NCBI GenBank assembly: GCA_030770535.1
Contig: JASVEC010000011.1
Span: forward strand, 1 to 64,000
DNA from: Batkoa obscura
Lineage: Eukaryota; Entomophthoromycota; Entomophthoromycetes; Entomophthorales; Batkoaceae
Length of the DNA: 64,000 nt
Direction of reading: 5' to 3'
A program made the position numbers and the translations under genes. Every line of letters starts with the position of its first letter. Positions within the stretch are counted from its first letter, which is position 1. Under the pieces are notes generated by a model, which was given only the letters and a program-made list of their open reading frames with translations, ran no database searches and was not told where the DNA came from. Positions 46,184 to 57,554 of the stretch are shown piece after piece.

Positions 46184-47623
46184 ATGAATTTCCTAACTTT
46201 AGGCATTAGAAAATATTTTAATATAACATTTAAATATAATTTACAAAAAGCATCTAGTTATAATACAATCAAAGGAGGGGATCAACTTAATACTACATGT
46301 TTGAATTTAATAAGAAATAAAGTGAGTAAATCTAATCTTCCAAGTGAAACTTCAAGGCCAATAAAGGTTCCAGAAGATCCATATCATTTTTCAGAGTTAA
46401 TTAAAGAGTTGATAAGTTCTCAAAGAACAGACGATGCGATAGTAGTATTACAAAAGAATTCCAATAAATTTCATCAACCTATTGTACCCTGGAATATACT
46501 GTTAAAAAGCATATCGGATCAAGGTCGACTTAATTTAGCTATAACTTTATTTAATGAAGTAAGTTTTTTTAATCATAATATCTTTTGTTTTAACTGCTTT
46601 TAGCTCAAGCGTAAAGGTATAAAGCCAAATAATCATACTTATTCTATTTTAATCGATGGTTGTGCTAAATCAAGTTCACCTAATTCAAAACTTAAAGCAC
46701 AGAAAATTATTGATGAAATGAATTCAAAGTTTAGTAATAGTAATAACAATGAACAAGAAGGCTTTAATTTTAAGAAAGCAAATTCTAACAAAAACAATTT
46801 TAATATACAAACAACGAAAAAAGAAATTCAGTACATAGGAAAAAATAAAGGAATGTCAGTAATAGAGGAGACCCCTATAATAAATGGGCCATCGTTATTT
46901 CATTATAATAATATGTTAAAAGTTTATTCTCGTTCGAATGATCTAGTCAAAATGATTCAGCTGTATGATAGTATGAGGGAGAATATCACTAGTAACAAAG
47001 CCATAAATAATTATCAAAGTAATGCCAACTCAATCTCATGTGCACCAGATATTGTATCGTATACCATTATCGTAAATGCATTAGCAAGGATAAAATCAGA
47101 TGATGCCTTTATTGAAACCATTAATATTTGGTTAGATTATAGAGAAGATGTTGAATTAAACATGATTAAAAACAAAGAAAATAGATCTTTTAAACAAAAA
47201 GAACATAATAAAAACAAATTGGAAAGAAACTTGGAATTCGATATAGGATTTTTACAAGCAATTTTATTAGCAAGTAGATATTGTAAAGATAAAGAGTATT
47301 TATTTAAAGGGTTACAATTAATAGAGCAAGCGTTTGGTATGAATTTAAATGTAGAATATCCAAAAACAGTTAGCTTTCAAAAATTACCAGATTTAACACA
47401 AATTGAAAAGAATAATATTGTTCAGCCCAATCTAGCCATTATAGATTTAGCGATAACTATAGCTTCAATTTTAAAATTACATGATGTTGTACCAAAAATA
47501 TTCTTCTTTTTTATAGAAAATCATTCTAAGCAATTTAAACCTGATTTGAAATTATACGCTAATGTTTTATCTGCTCATTGCCACCAAGCAAGTGAACTTG
47601 TTAGTACATTTAAAAACAAATAG
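46184..47623 (+). CDS. PPR-like mitochondrial protein
   Basis: Two exons, 46184-46558 and 46604-47623, give about 464 residues. The N-terminus (MNFLTLGIRKYFNITFKYNL) is a plausible mitochondrial leader. PPR-type repeats follow: VPWNILLKSISDQGRLNLAI, IKPNNHTYSILIDGCAKS, GPSLFHYNNMLKVYSRSN, CAPDIVSYTIIVNALARI and the closing FKPDLKLYANVLSAHCHQ. A low-complexity Asn/Lys insertion of about 60 residues separates repeats two and three. It probably acts on a mitochondrial RNA. The exact orthologue cannot be named. Confidence 0.75.
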
Positions 47624-48475
47624 AAATTCAGATTATTTATATAGAATTTTAAAAATAAATTAATGATATCATTTATATTTTATTATAAACTCTTAGTTTA
47701 CTTATCAAATTTATCCTACAAGTATTTAGAAAATAAGATATTAAATAAAAGAGATTTTGATTTCCTATGTCTTATTCTTTTAGATTTCATACTAGCCTAA
47801 GTTGTTGAAACTGGATTATAAATTCATATCAGTTTATAGTAATTTCACTTGACTTCTCTCTTTTATTGTGAAAGCTTTATCGAGGGATCAGTACTTTATA
47901 AAAAATACGTAATTTAACTATAGTTTAAAGCAAATACTACAAGACTTTAATTCTGCTTTTTATTCAGCTATTGATCATTTTCCAAAGATATTTATTGTTA
48001 CTATAATTAAAGTATATATTTAAAAAACTTATATTTTATATCGTCTTTACTTTTTAATAGCATTTATAACCAAATCACTGCTAAGGTTAACAATACTGTT
48101 TCGTAGTATAAAAAATGCATCTAAATTTTAAATTAAGAACATTACTTAAATTACATTCATGTTTTTATAATATTTTTAAAATAAATTTAAGAATCTTTTT
48201 TTTGAAAGTCTTGAAAGAGCCAAAGACTCTCAAGTGTTTTATTGTTGGAAGGAAACTAGGCTCAGTTAAATGGCAGATAGCGAGAGAGATTGGGACAAGG
48301 AAAGTAAGTGAGTAAAAATGATATAGGTGAAAGGTGGAAAGGTAGCTAACTCAGATCAGGTAACTTTCAAGTTTTAGAGATTGTACTTCATAGAAGTAAA
48401 TTGCAGTTTGTATTTAGCAACTAAGAATGAAATATGTGGTAGAAGAGAAAGGAGAACCGACAAGATTTAAGAACC

Positions 48476-48579
48476 TTATGTGGTTGTATTTTTTTGTTTA
48501 AGAAATTTACTAACAATTTTCCACTCAAATAGTGCTTAAAAATGGAAAAAGTAATGAAACCAAAAGACATCCTCTTATG
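48476..48579 (-). mobile_element. Short TIR element, copy 6 (reverse)
   Basis: The ends TTATGTGGTTGTATTTTTTT and AAAAGACATCCTCTTATG flank CCACTCAAATAGTGCTTAAA, the reverse complement of the common core. Confidence 0.85.
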
Positions 48580-48692
48580 TTTTTTATAACTAAAAGATTA
48601 TATTCAAATAGTACATAACATATAATATTATAATTAACGGTGAACAATGCTATCACATAGCTATTTTTTTTGAAAATAATATAGCTAATATC

Positions 48693-48718
48693 AAATTTAA
48701 TTTAATTTAATTTAATTT
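48693..48718. repeat. TTTAA microsatellite
   Basis: Five tandem TTTAA units in gene-free DNA. Confidence 0.8.
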
Positions 48719-49327
48719 CTACTTCTTTAACTTAAAATTTAAATTACTAGCTTTATTACAGAATTTAAAATAAAAAAATGAATAGAAGCTTTAATATAGT
48801 CAATACCAACCTGTTTGTTTGTACCTTGTATATTATAATTCAATTTTTATTACGTACATTAAATCTTTCATGTTAAATGTTCTAGGTATAAAAAAAGACC
48901 TGAGTTATAAAACATTTTTTTGAATTTCGAATATTTCCTTTAAAGTTAAAATTTAATTAAAATTAAAAATTGATTTTAAAGTATCAAATGGCACTCTCCT
49001 TTATTTAGAAAATTATTGAGGAAAAGGCAGATTAAATGTTTAAAACTATCAACACAACCGAAATAAATTAATAGGGGATTAAAACCAAAGAACATTGTAA
49101 CAACAAAGAGCACATATTCATAATAGACCTACTAAAAATAACTAAAGCTATTAAATAAAAAACACTGTACAATAATTACTATTAATAGTAAGATGATAAT
49201 TTCCAAATGAAGATATCATTTAAAGTTATACTAGTTTCATAATTTTTTTTGTAAATAACAAAATGATTTTTCAAAATATTGTTTAATATAATCTAAAAGC
49301 TGAACAAGTTTAAAATAATAGAATAAT

Positions 49328-50086
49328 TTAAGCCTTTGGCTTTTCTGGGGCAGCTGGGGCGTCAGCACGAGCTTTTGGTTTTTCTGGAGCAGCTGGAGCA
49401 TCAGCACGTCTAGCTTTTGGCTTTTCTGGAGCAGCTGGAGCATCAGCACGTCTAGCTTTTGGCTTTTCTGGAGCAGCTGGAGCATCACCACGTCTAGCTT
49501 TTGGTTTTTCTGGGAGATCAGCACGTCTAGCCTTTGGTTTTTCTGAAGTAGTTGGAGTATCACCACGTCTAGCCTTTGGTTTTTCTGAAGTAGTTGGAGT
49601 ATCACCACGTCTAGCTTTTGGCTTTTCTGGAGCAGCTGGAGCATCACCACGTCTAGCTTTTGGCTTTTCTGGAGCAGCTGGTGCGTCAGCACGTCTAGCT
49701 TTTGGCTTTTCTGGAGCAGCTGGAGCATCAGCACGTCTAGCTTTTGGCTTTTCTGGAGCAGCTGGAGCATCAGCACGTCTAGCCTTTGGCTTTTCTGGAG
49801 CAGCTGGGATATCAGCTTTTAGCTTTTCTGCTGTAGGAGGAGCATTAGCAAGTGCTACTGGCGAGGCATTATTTGCGGCAGGAGTTGCTACAGCTAATCC
49901 ATTCGTAGCGTCTGAACTTTTAAGTGGGTTTGTATCTGCTGCAGCAGGTAATAAACTACTAGCTCCACTATTAGCAATTACGGTAGGTGGGACAACATCA
50001 GCATCTCCAATTGGAGCAGAATTTGCTGAGTCTAAAGTAATTGCAGCAAGAACAATAGAAAGTAAAGTTGAAGTGAAAAATTTCAT
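49328..50086 (-). CDS. Secreted tandem-repeat precursor with Kex2-type sites
   Basis: A single exon of 252 residues. Residues 1-24 (MKFFTSTLLSIVLAAITLDS then ANSA) form a secretion signal. Residues 25-90 are an Ala/Pro/Ser-rich pro-region. Residues 91-252 are twelve units, mostly of 14 residues with consensus ADAPAAPEKPKARR. Variants begin GDAP, GDTPTTSEKPKARR or the short ADLPEKPKARR. Ten units end in RR, the type of site cut by Kex2 in the late Golgi; the last two lack the pair. Cleavage and trimming would release several near-identical peptides of about 12 residues ending EKPKA. This matches the layout of fungal Kex2-processed repeat proteins and repeat pheromone precursors. Its biological role is unknown; a Pro/Lys-rich wall or mucilage protein is the alternative. 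Confidence 0.8.
   Translation of the reverse strand: MKFFTSTLLSIVLAAITLDSANSAPIGDADVVPPTVIANSGASSLLPAAADTNPLKSSDATNGLAVATPAANNASPVALANAPPTAEKLKADIPAAPEKPKARRADAPAAPEKPKARRADAPAAPEKPKARRADAPAAPEKPKARRGDAPAAPEKPKARRGDTPTTSEKPKARRGDTPTTSEKPKARRADLPEKPKARRGDAPAAPEKPKARRADAPAAPEKPKARRADAPAAPEKPKARADAPAAPEKPKA
49331..49816 (-). repeat. 42-bp coding minisatellite of the repeat precursor
   Basis: Twelve tandem units of mostly 42 bp, in frame, encode the peptide repeats. Neighbouring units are nearly identical at the DNA level (AGCTTTTGGCTTTTCTGGAG is shared by most), so the array is young or homogenised and probably length-polymorphic. One unit is 33 bp, and one junction lacks a single Arg codon. 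Confidence 0.92.
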
Positions 50087-50173
50087 ATTTGTATAGTGGT
50101 TATAGTTCGAATTGAAGTATATAGTTTATAGATTTCCAAGTTTTTATAATTACTGTGAGTGTATTTTCGTTTG

Positions 50174-50181
50174 CTTTTATA
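50174..50181 (-). promoter_or_regulatory. TATA box of the repeat precursor
   Basis: TATAAAAG on the minus strand lies about 90 bp before the ATG at 50086. It is followed by the leader ending ACTATACAAATATG. Confidence 0.55.
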
Positions 50182-52494
50182 CTTCATTTACCTTTCATTT
50201 ACTTTCCTATATCTTGATATAAAAATGCTAACATGTTTAATTATATTATCATAGCAGTAGATCCTTTTAGTATTTTGCTATGATACTTTCAATTGTGATT
50301 TCATAAAATATAAATGAGAAGTTAAATTATTATTGATTTCATAGAAGATTTATTAGTATTTTATTAATGTGTATACTTGCATTGAATTTTAGGCCTCGAG
50401 AAAAGGAACTAATAAATCCACACCAAAATTAAATCAACTTGATGTTATATGTTATTTGTTAAAACGATCATTAAAGATGAGTTTCTTACGTAAGGATTTT
50501 CGGTAGTAAAAAAATTCCCAATGTATACTATTTAGGCTAAAATTGTCAATTAAATCCATTATTTCATAATAGTCATTTTAATTAAACTAAATTTAGAAAT
50601 GGCGTTAATCAAATGTTTTAAATTAAGTGAATATTGAAACGATTCTTTACAATTTTCCTATTGTAGTGACAAAGCTAGAAGCTTTAAGATGATGTAATTT
50701 TCATGAAATGTTAAATAAATGATCTCAGTATTTAAATATACCCATTATAGTATACTATTTTATACTCAAAGTAGGCTACTTTAGACCATACTTTTATTAA
50801 GTAAATTGTAAACAGTTATGTTTTAACCTGAGATTTTTTTAGATAATTCTAAATTTAAATGTGAGATCAAATTTTAAATCTTGATTTGTTTTAGATTACT
50901 TTAAGATTTAATTAAATCTTAACTGCCTCATTTTTAGATGTAAACTCTTCATATGGTTATATTTCATATTATAATTGTTGAGCTAAAACTAAATACATTA
51001 TATCATAGATTATTTAATGATCGTATAGACTTCTAAACCATCTGTTTTTATCTTAGAAGTCATATTTTTAAACTTTTACGTTATAAATTTAACTGCGTTA
51101 TTTTTAGCCAACTTTTTACTATGAAAATTTCTTGAAAAAACTTAATATAGGGGCATTTTTGAAGTAGTCTCTCCTTTTTAATGAGGCATCAGAGGTAAAA
51201 GTAACAAATTGAAACTATAAAGTAAAGTTATGGAAAATTAAGCTCAATTTGTAGGAATAAATCTATTCAAAAAATATTAATTAGACTAAGAAACAAATAA
51301 AGCTGTTGCGGTTCTTTCTAACCTCTTAATTGTTGACTTGGAGTAAACTCTTTGCTGAAATTTGTCAAAATATACTAATTATGCTTACGAAAAATTGACT
51401 AGTAACTAGCTTGCTTGGAAAAATTATGGCTAAAAAAGTCGCAAAAAGGCTGCAACAATTATATACTTTAAACGATAATACTAGTAGCCAGTTTCACATT
51501 TACACTATTGATTGATTGGACATTGTCTTGAGCATATCTTTAAAAGAATATTAGCATCGTAAGTAATTTGTATATTCAACATAGCGTAAGTAAAAGAGAT
51601 CTATAAAAATATATATATACAAAAATGCATATCTCAAAAAAGTCAAAAATAAAATGAAAAGACCAAGTGGGAATGTTTTTTTACCAATTGCCCTTTTTGT
51701 TATCTTAAATCCAGAAATTAATTAACTAGTACACTGTTTAAGCTTGGATGTGTATTAGTTAACCATTTATTTTATAATAAAAATCAAATTGGTGTGTCTC
51801 AAATTAGCATGATCAAACAGATAGTTGGCTATAAAATTGATTGTTTCCTAGTGCATATTTGAGCTTAAACAGCCGCATTAATTTATTAATTTCTAAATGC
51901 TAAAAAAATAGCAAATAAGGGTAATAGGTATGAAACATTCTCAAATATTCTAAATTATTTAACTTTCAATAATAAGTTCTGATACAATGTCTTATTTAGA
52001 CACCTATTATAAATTTATTAATATCTGGATTTTAAAGATATTGATATTTTGTCTCTCTTTTAAACATAATTTCTTGGAATCCCTTGATTGACAATGTTTG
52101 CTCACCCTATTCTACGCTTCTAAAAGTCACGCTCAAATTGCTCAAAGAGCTGTTTACTATCTTTTATTGTACTTAATCTATATATATTTCTGGCATTTAG
52201 ACAATAACTTTCAGTCCCCTATTTTTTTCTCACGTTTCCTTTTTACATAAATAAACTCACTATTAGCTTTTTCGAAAAAATGACAGTTTAACAATATTTT
52301 ATAACATATTAATAAATCCTAATACACTTAATAGATATGTTATTAATTGATATAAGTTATAATAAGGCAGTATATCCAATACTAATCATGTATCGAAATT
52401 TTATAACATTTTAACATTCAAAGGCTGCGTTTAAGGATACATTATAGAGTAAGTACTTATTATTCTTGCTATTCTAGAAAATTTTACAATTAAA

Positions 52495-52599
52495 ATATGG
52501 GAGTGTTTTTTAGTTTCACTACTTTTTCTATCCTTTAAGTGCTATTGAGTGGAAAAAGTATCAGTAAAACTCTTAAACAAAAAAATACATCCCCATATA
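52495..52599 (+). mobile_element. Short TIR element, copy 7
   Basis: The ends ATATGGGAGTGTTTTTTAGT and AATACATCCCCATAT flank the core CCTTTAAGTGCTATTGAGTG. Confidence 0.85.
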
Positions 52600-53059
52600 A
52601 TATTATAAAAATAAACAAATTTATTCAGAGTCTTTATTATTATTAGTTAAATAAGAATAAGTAATACTTTAAGTCTAAATGTAATAGTTTCATAACTAAC
52701 AATAAAAATGTGAGTAAATTAAGATTGTATATAAGTACTAGTGTTATTAAAATATTTTTATTATTTATATTATATAAATAAAGTGAATAAATATTAATTT
52801 TCCTTGATAAGTAACATGTTTAAACCAGAAGCTCTTATTTGTTCCTATCGGATTTATTTTCTCCAGCCTTTTTGCATGAGAAAATAAAACAAGTCTATTT
52901 TATAATATTTAATTTGTTGTCATTAAATACCACAAACCAATTAAATAATACATATACCCCACTTAATTATATAGATATAATTGAATCATATTGTAATAAA
53001 ACAGTATAAATATACAATTGTTTTTCTTTTATTGTAGCTTCCTTTTTATATTATAAAAA

Positions 53060-54526
53060 ATGTTTCATCAATTTTTTTACGATATTTCAACAAGTTTAAG
53101 CTTGCCTATAGATCAACTAAAATACATAGCAGCTATTTTGTTAACATATCCTATAGCTCTGTTTTATGCTAAATTTATATCAACATCTTCAACATTTAGT
53201 AAAAATTTATATTCAATAGTTACTACCCTATTTTTATTCGTATGTATACACGATCAATTGGTTGGATTATATCACTTATTATTATCTTGTGTTGTTACAT
53301 ATACGTTGTTATCCACTTTCAAAGGTGAATTAGGTGCCAAGCTGGTATTTTTATGGGCTATGATACATATGTCTTATACCCATATTCTTAGACAATACTA
53401 TGATTATGGTTTAGCTAAAATGGATTATTCCGGGCCACAAATGATATGGACAATTAAATTAACTATGTTTGCATTCAATGTTTATGATGGACAAAGGGAT
53501 TTAAAGCAACTTAATGAATATCAAATAGAGAGAAGAATTCAACAGTTACCCAGTTTTATAGACTTTTTAGGTTATATCTTTTATTTTGGAGGTTTTTTTG
53601 TTGGACCAGCTTTCGATTATTTTGATTATCAACAATTTTTAAGAGCGGAATATTTTAATAAAGTTAACAATAACAATTCCTTATTCCCTCCAACTATTTT
53701 AAGGGCTGTCAAATGCTTTGTTGTTGGAATAATATGTGCAACTGTTCCCATTTTGGTTGCTCCTTATTTAAACGTAAAGACACTATTAACTCCAGAGTAT
53801 TTGAGTAAGTCTTTTATTGTTAGAGTAGGGCATGTGACTTTGGTGCCGTTATTAGAAAGATTTAAATATTACTTTGTATGGTCATTAGCCGAAGGTGCCT
53901 TTATATTAAGTGGGTTTGGATATAATGGCTCAAAAAGTAAAGGAATCTCAAATGTAGATATTGCTAAAGTAGAAGTACCAGACAATTTAAAGATGGTACT
54001 TGAAAATTGGAATATGGCAACTAACTTATGGTTAAGGAATTATATTTATTTAAGATTAACTCCAATCGGGTCAAAGCCTAGTTTTTTTGCACAACTTTCT
54101 ACCTTCTTTACTTCTGCTTTATGGCATGGGTTTTACCCTGGTTATTATTTAACTTTTATATTTGGTGGATTTATCAATGAGTTAGCACGTAAGTTACGCC
54201 GTACTATTCGTCCTGTAGTTTTATCTTATGATTCGAAGCTCATCAAAATACTTTATGATATAGTTGGTACCTTATCAACATGTTTTGCCTTAAATTATCT
54301 TACAATTCCTTTCCTTTCATTGACTTTCACTGATTCTTATATTATTTTAAAATCCGTCTATTTCTACATTCATATTATTGTATTTGCATCTCTATTTGTA
54401 TTTAGATTCATACCTAACAAGGCCAAAGTTGCTAAAGTACCACCTACTTCAATAAATCCTATTTCTAGTGATGCTCCTAAACCTGAAGAAATTGGTTTTG
54501 GTAAAGATGTGAAAAAAGTGAATTGA
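53060..54526 (+). CDS. ALE1: Lysophospholipid acyltransferase (MBOAT, Ale1-like)
   Basis: A single exon of 488 residues with many membrane segments. The MBOAT landmarks are present: QMIWTIKLTMFAFNVYDGQR, LPSFIDFLGYIFYFGGFFVG followed by PAFDYFDYQQF, ENWNMATNLWLRNYIYLRLT with the conserved Asn, and SALWHGFYPGYYLTF with the active-site His. The pattern is that of Ale1/LPCAT rather than Gup1 or sterol acyltransferases. The enzyme reacylates lysophospholipids with acyl-CoA in the ER. It is shorter than yeast Ale1 (about 620 residues), mainly at the C-terminal tail. It has no introns, unlike most neighbours. Confidence 0.9.
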   Translation: MFHQFFYDISTSLSLPIDQLKYIAAILLTYPIALFYAKFISTSSTFSKNLYSIVTTLFLFVCIHDQLVGLYHLLLSCVVTYTLLSTFKGELGAKLVFLWAMIHMSYTHILRQYYDYGLAKMDYSGPQMIWTIKLTMFAFNVYDGQRDLKQLNEYQIERRIQQLPSFIDFLGYIFYFGGFFVGPAFDYFDYQQFLRAEYFNKVNNNNSLFPPTILRAVKCFVVGIICATVPILVAPYLNVKTLLTPEYLSKSFIVRVGHVTLVPLLERFKYYFVWSLAEGAFILSGFGYNGSKSKGISNVDIAKVEVPDNLKMVLENWNMATNLWLRNYIYLRLTPIGSKPSFFAQLSTFFTSALWHGFYPGYYLTFIFGGFINELARKLRRTIRPVVLSYDSKLIKILYDIVGTLSTCFALNYLTIPFLSLTFTDSYIILKSVYFYIHIIVFASLFVFRFIPNKAKVAKVPPTSINPISSDAPKPEEIGFGKDVKKVN

Positions 54527-54918
54527 TATTAGCTTTACATATACAAAAACTATAATAAATTTATAAACATATCTAAGTATTATCTTGTTATTTCATCTAA
54601 TCCCATTATTTTTATTTCATTGTTTAATCCTATCTTTTGTTTTGTTGTTTTACATTAAAAATTAATATAAATTTACATACAATGCTAATCTGACAAAAGT
54701 GACGAATATAATTAGCTAGTTAGAAACAAGACTGCCAAAAAAATTTCAAAGCCTTAACCCTTAAAATTATCCTTAGACATATGAGGTTGTATTCAATCAA
54801 TTAAATTCATTTTATAGATGAGATTTGGATTGATTGATTGTACAATTATTTAATCTAAAAATCAAAAAGTATAAAATTAAAATCAACATTCAATATAAAT
54901 ACTTATTTCTTTATAATA
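54527..54918. other. Intergenic, no gene seen
   Basis: AT-rich sequence between two genes on the same strand; the HEM3 promoter lies here. Confidence 0.6.
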
Positions 54919-55973
54919 ATGATAACTAAAATGGAAAAAGATATTTGTATAGGTACTCGTAAATCCCAGTTAGCTTTAGTACAAGCTGAGTTTGTTAAGG
55001 GTGAACTACATACCCTTTATCCCAACTTAAACTTATCACTTGAAAAGATAAGCACGATTGGTGATAAAATTTTAGATAAAGCTTTATCAAAGATTGGAGA
55101 AAAGAGTTTATTTACTAAAGAGCTTGAAGTGGCCTTAAAGGACGGTGCCGTAGATTTAGTGGTCCATTCCTTAAAAGATTTACCTACTACTTTGCCACCT
55201 GGTATGGTTTTAGGAGCAGTTATGGAAAGAGAGGATCCCCATGACGCTGTGGTCATGAGTTTAAAAAATAAAGGTTTGACTATAGATAAGTTACCTAAAG
55301 GTTCAGTGATTGGAACTTCATCCGTTAGACGTATTTCCCAATTAAGACGAAATTTCCCAAACCTTGAATTTCAGGATGTGGTAATAATCTTTATTTGTTT
55401 GCTTATATTATTTTTATTAAGATATACCGTAATAATTAGAGAGGTAATTTAAACACTCGTATTAGTAAGTTAGATGATGAAAATGGTCCTTATGATGCTT
55501 TGATATTAGCCGTTGCTGGCTTAAAGAGGTTAGGTTGGGAATCACGTATATCTCAGGTATTAGCACCTGATTTATCCCTTCATGCTGTTGGACAAGGGGC
55601 CTTAGGTATAGAATGTAGAATGGATGATGAACATACCCTTGAACTCTTGAGCAAATTGGATCACAAAGATACTAGGCTCCGTTGCACTGCAGAAAGAGCA
55701 ATGATGCGTAAACTTGAAGGAGGTTGTAGTGTCCCAATTGGCGTAGCTACCACCTTTAAAGATAATAAGCTATCTTTAAGGGGTATGGTTGCTAGTATAG
55801 ATGGTAAAACGTTTATTGAATATACACATGAGCAAGATGTTTCTAATGGGGTTGACGAGGCTGAAAAAGTTGGTGAAAAAGTTGCAGATGAATTACTCAA
55901 GTTAGGTGCTAGAGAAATATTGAATTCTATAAGAGATAATGAAAATGTTACTGAGCTTCCTTTTGGTAAATAA
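54919..55973 (+). CDS. HEM3: Porphobilinogen deaminase (hydroxymethylbilane synthase)
   Basis: Two exons, 54919-55380 and 55440-55973, give 331 residues. [81 protein letters not shown] and [16 protein letters not shown] are the family blocks. [14 protein letters not shown] holds the Cys that carries the dipyrromethane cofactor. It is the third enzyme of haem synthesis, joining four porphobilinogens in the cytosol. A second Met at residue 5 could be the real start. There is no organelle leader. Confidence 0.97.
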
Positions 55974-56596
55974 GGAATTTCCACTTAAATTATTCCCATA
56001 AGTTTATTGTCACATAATAAATTTATTTTTAATATTATTTGGGTAGTTTTTAATAATATTGCGCTACTACAATATGAGATTCAAAGAATATAATTAAAAG
56101 TCTACAATAATAAGATAAGTCAATTTGTTATTAAACATGAATTTAAGCTAGATAGTATGAATGCTTTAATCAACAAAAGATTCTTTAATAATTTTTTACT
56201 AATATAAGCTAGGTTTAAATATCTTGTTAATGAATCGATTAGCTTAAAGAGAAATATTCAAAATAATTTGTACTATTATTATTATTTAAAAGTAACCCTT
56301 TTTTAACTTAACAATAAGTATATTGAGTCAAGATGGCAATAGCGTATTGTACTATCAAGTTCAACCTTTAATAACTTACTTTATCCATTTATTAAGCCAG
56401 ATTGTATGTATAAAGACTCAAATCAATCCATAAATAGCGCTTAAGTTATCAAAAGAAATGGACATTTTTATAGCATAGTATTGTATCCTACAAAACCAAT
56501 TATTTTCATATTTAAACTGAACCTTATTAATAAAAAATTCTCTCATGTAAAGCTTTAATGATTTATAACCAACTATTTATTTCACTAATCTAATAT
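55974..56596. other. Intergenic, no gene seen
   Basis: AT-rich sequence between convergent 3' ends. Nothing recognisable was found. Confidence 0.6.
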
Positions 56597-57022
56597 TTAT
56601 TTAGAATATTTAGATGGAGGTTTCCAGTCAGGATCCTATTTGAAAACATTAGTTGAAATAATAAAAACAATGATAAAACTTACATTAAATTGAGAAGCCC
56701 ATAACATGGAAGGAATCCATCTCTTTGGTGGGTAATGTCTCCACTAAAAATAGTAATTTAAAATCAATTCTATTAACCCAATAAATTAGCTTACTTCTCT
56801 AGAAGCAGAAAAACTCCAAACTACGCCGATAAAAGCGGTCATACCAGCCATTACAATAGCAGTATTACGACGCCACTGTTTGGGGTGTGCCCACCAACCA
56901 CCAGCCGGAGACCTGAATTATCGATTAAGTCTGAATCTTTAGTAAACTAAAACAATTCCTTACCATACATGTTTAGGATATTCGTAACGTTTTACAGCAC
57001 CCTAGATTGATGTTTAATCATT
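56597..57022 (-). CDS. Small mitochondrial inner-membrane protein, probable complex I subunit
   Basis: Four exons, 56964-57022, 56795-56912, 56684-56743 and 56597-56635, give 91 residues. The start MIKHQSRGAVKRYEYPKHVW runs into SPAGGWWAHPKQWRRNTA, then one membrane helix (IVMAGMTAFIGVVWSFSASR) and a polar tail ending DPDWKPPSKYSK. The YPKHVWSPAGGWW block recalls small fungal accessory subunits of NADH:ubiquinone oxidoreductase. I recall this from family resemblance and cannot check it here. It would fit with the NDUFAF2-like gene at 39.3 kb. The in-frame ATG at 57022 makes an intron right after a separate ATG unnecessary. Confidence 0.6.
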
Positions 57023-57554
57023 GTTTTTTAGTTGATTAATTTATTTATTACCATTTTTTTAAATGAAAAAATAAATTATTTAACATTATCTGTTATTTTC
57101 AATCTCAATCTGATCTCTAATAGATGGGACTTTATTGGCCAGTTCGAATTTGACCAAGTTTTAGTATTAGTTTTATTGGGACATAGTAATTATTTGCAAA
57201 ATAAAAAGTGTTTAAGATTTATATATGAAGGCATGATATTATAAAATATAAATAATATAACTATAATATACTATTATTTCAAGGTGTGGTATTTGTCAAT
57301 ATATCTTATTAAAACCCCTGCTTAGAATGAAAAAATAGCTACATGATGTATTCCAAATGGTGTTTAAAACTATAAAAAATAAAAAATATCAAGATATCTA
57401 TCATAAAAACAAACATTTATTTATTTTAAAATATAAACAATAAAATAAAAAACGTTAATTTTATAAACTTTATCATCTAGAGGTACTATATTTTGTTTAA
57501 ATGAAAACTATTTATAAAAAAAGCCTTGTATTTTATAGAGGGAAGGGAAGTAAA
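57023..57554. other. Intergenic, no gene seen
   Basis: AT-rich sequence between the small mitochondrial gene and the eIF4A stop. A short frame on the plus strand has no supporting features. Confidence 0.6.

Larger units (their letters stand above)
47624..49327. other. 1.7-kb intergenic region with one short TIR element
   Basis: It contains the element at 48476-48579 and a TTTAA microsatellite at 48693-48718. A purine-rich, GC-higher patch at about 48210-48475 abuts the element, with a short frame that I do not accept as a gene. Confidence 0.6.
50087..53059. other. 3.0-kb intergenic region with one short TIR element
   Basis: Upstream of both the repeat precursor (minus) and ALE1 (plus). It contains the element at 52495-52599. 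Otherwise it is AT-rich with no recognised gene. The size suits a large shared regulatory region. Confidence 0.55.

Noticed and set aside
48115-48315. Short frame of 66 codons before element copy 6
   Set aside because: Its composition is basic and hydrophobic without motifs; no splice partners were seen.
49237-49776. Leu/Gln-rich repeat frame overlapping the repeat precursor on the same strand
   Set aside because: It is an out-of-frame reading of the 42-bp minisatellite, with no signal peptide. The other frame has a signal peptide and a coherent repeat.
57003-57055. ATG-only first exon for the small mitochondrial gene
   Set aside because: The splice would give the wrong phase, and an in-frame ATG at 57022 makes it unnecessary.
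57032-57244. Short frame of 70 codons opposite the small mitochondrial gene's promoter
   Set aside because: It has no motif, and the region reads as ordinary AT-rich spacer.
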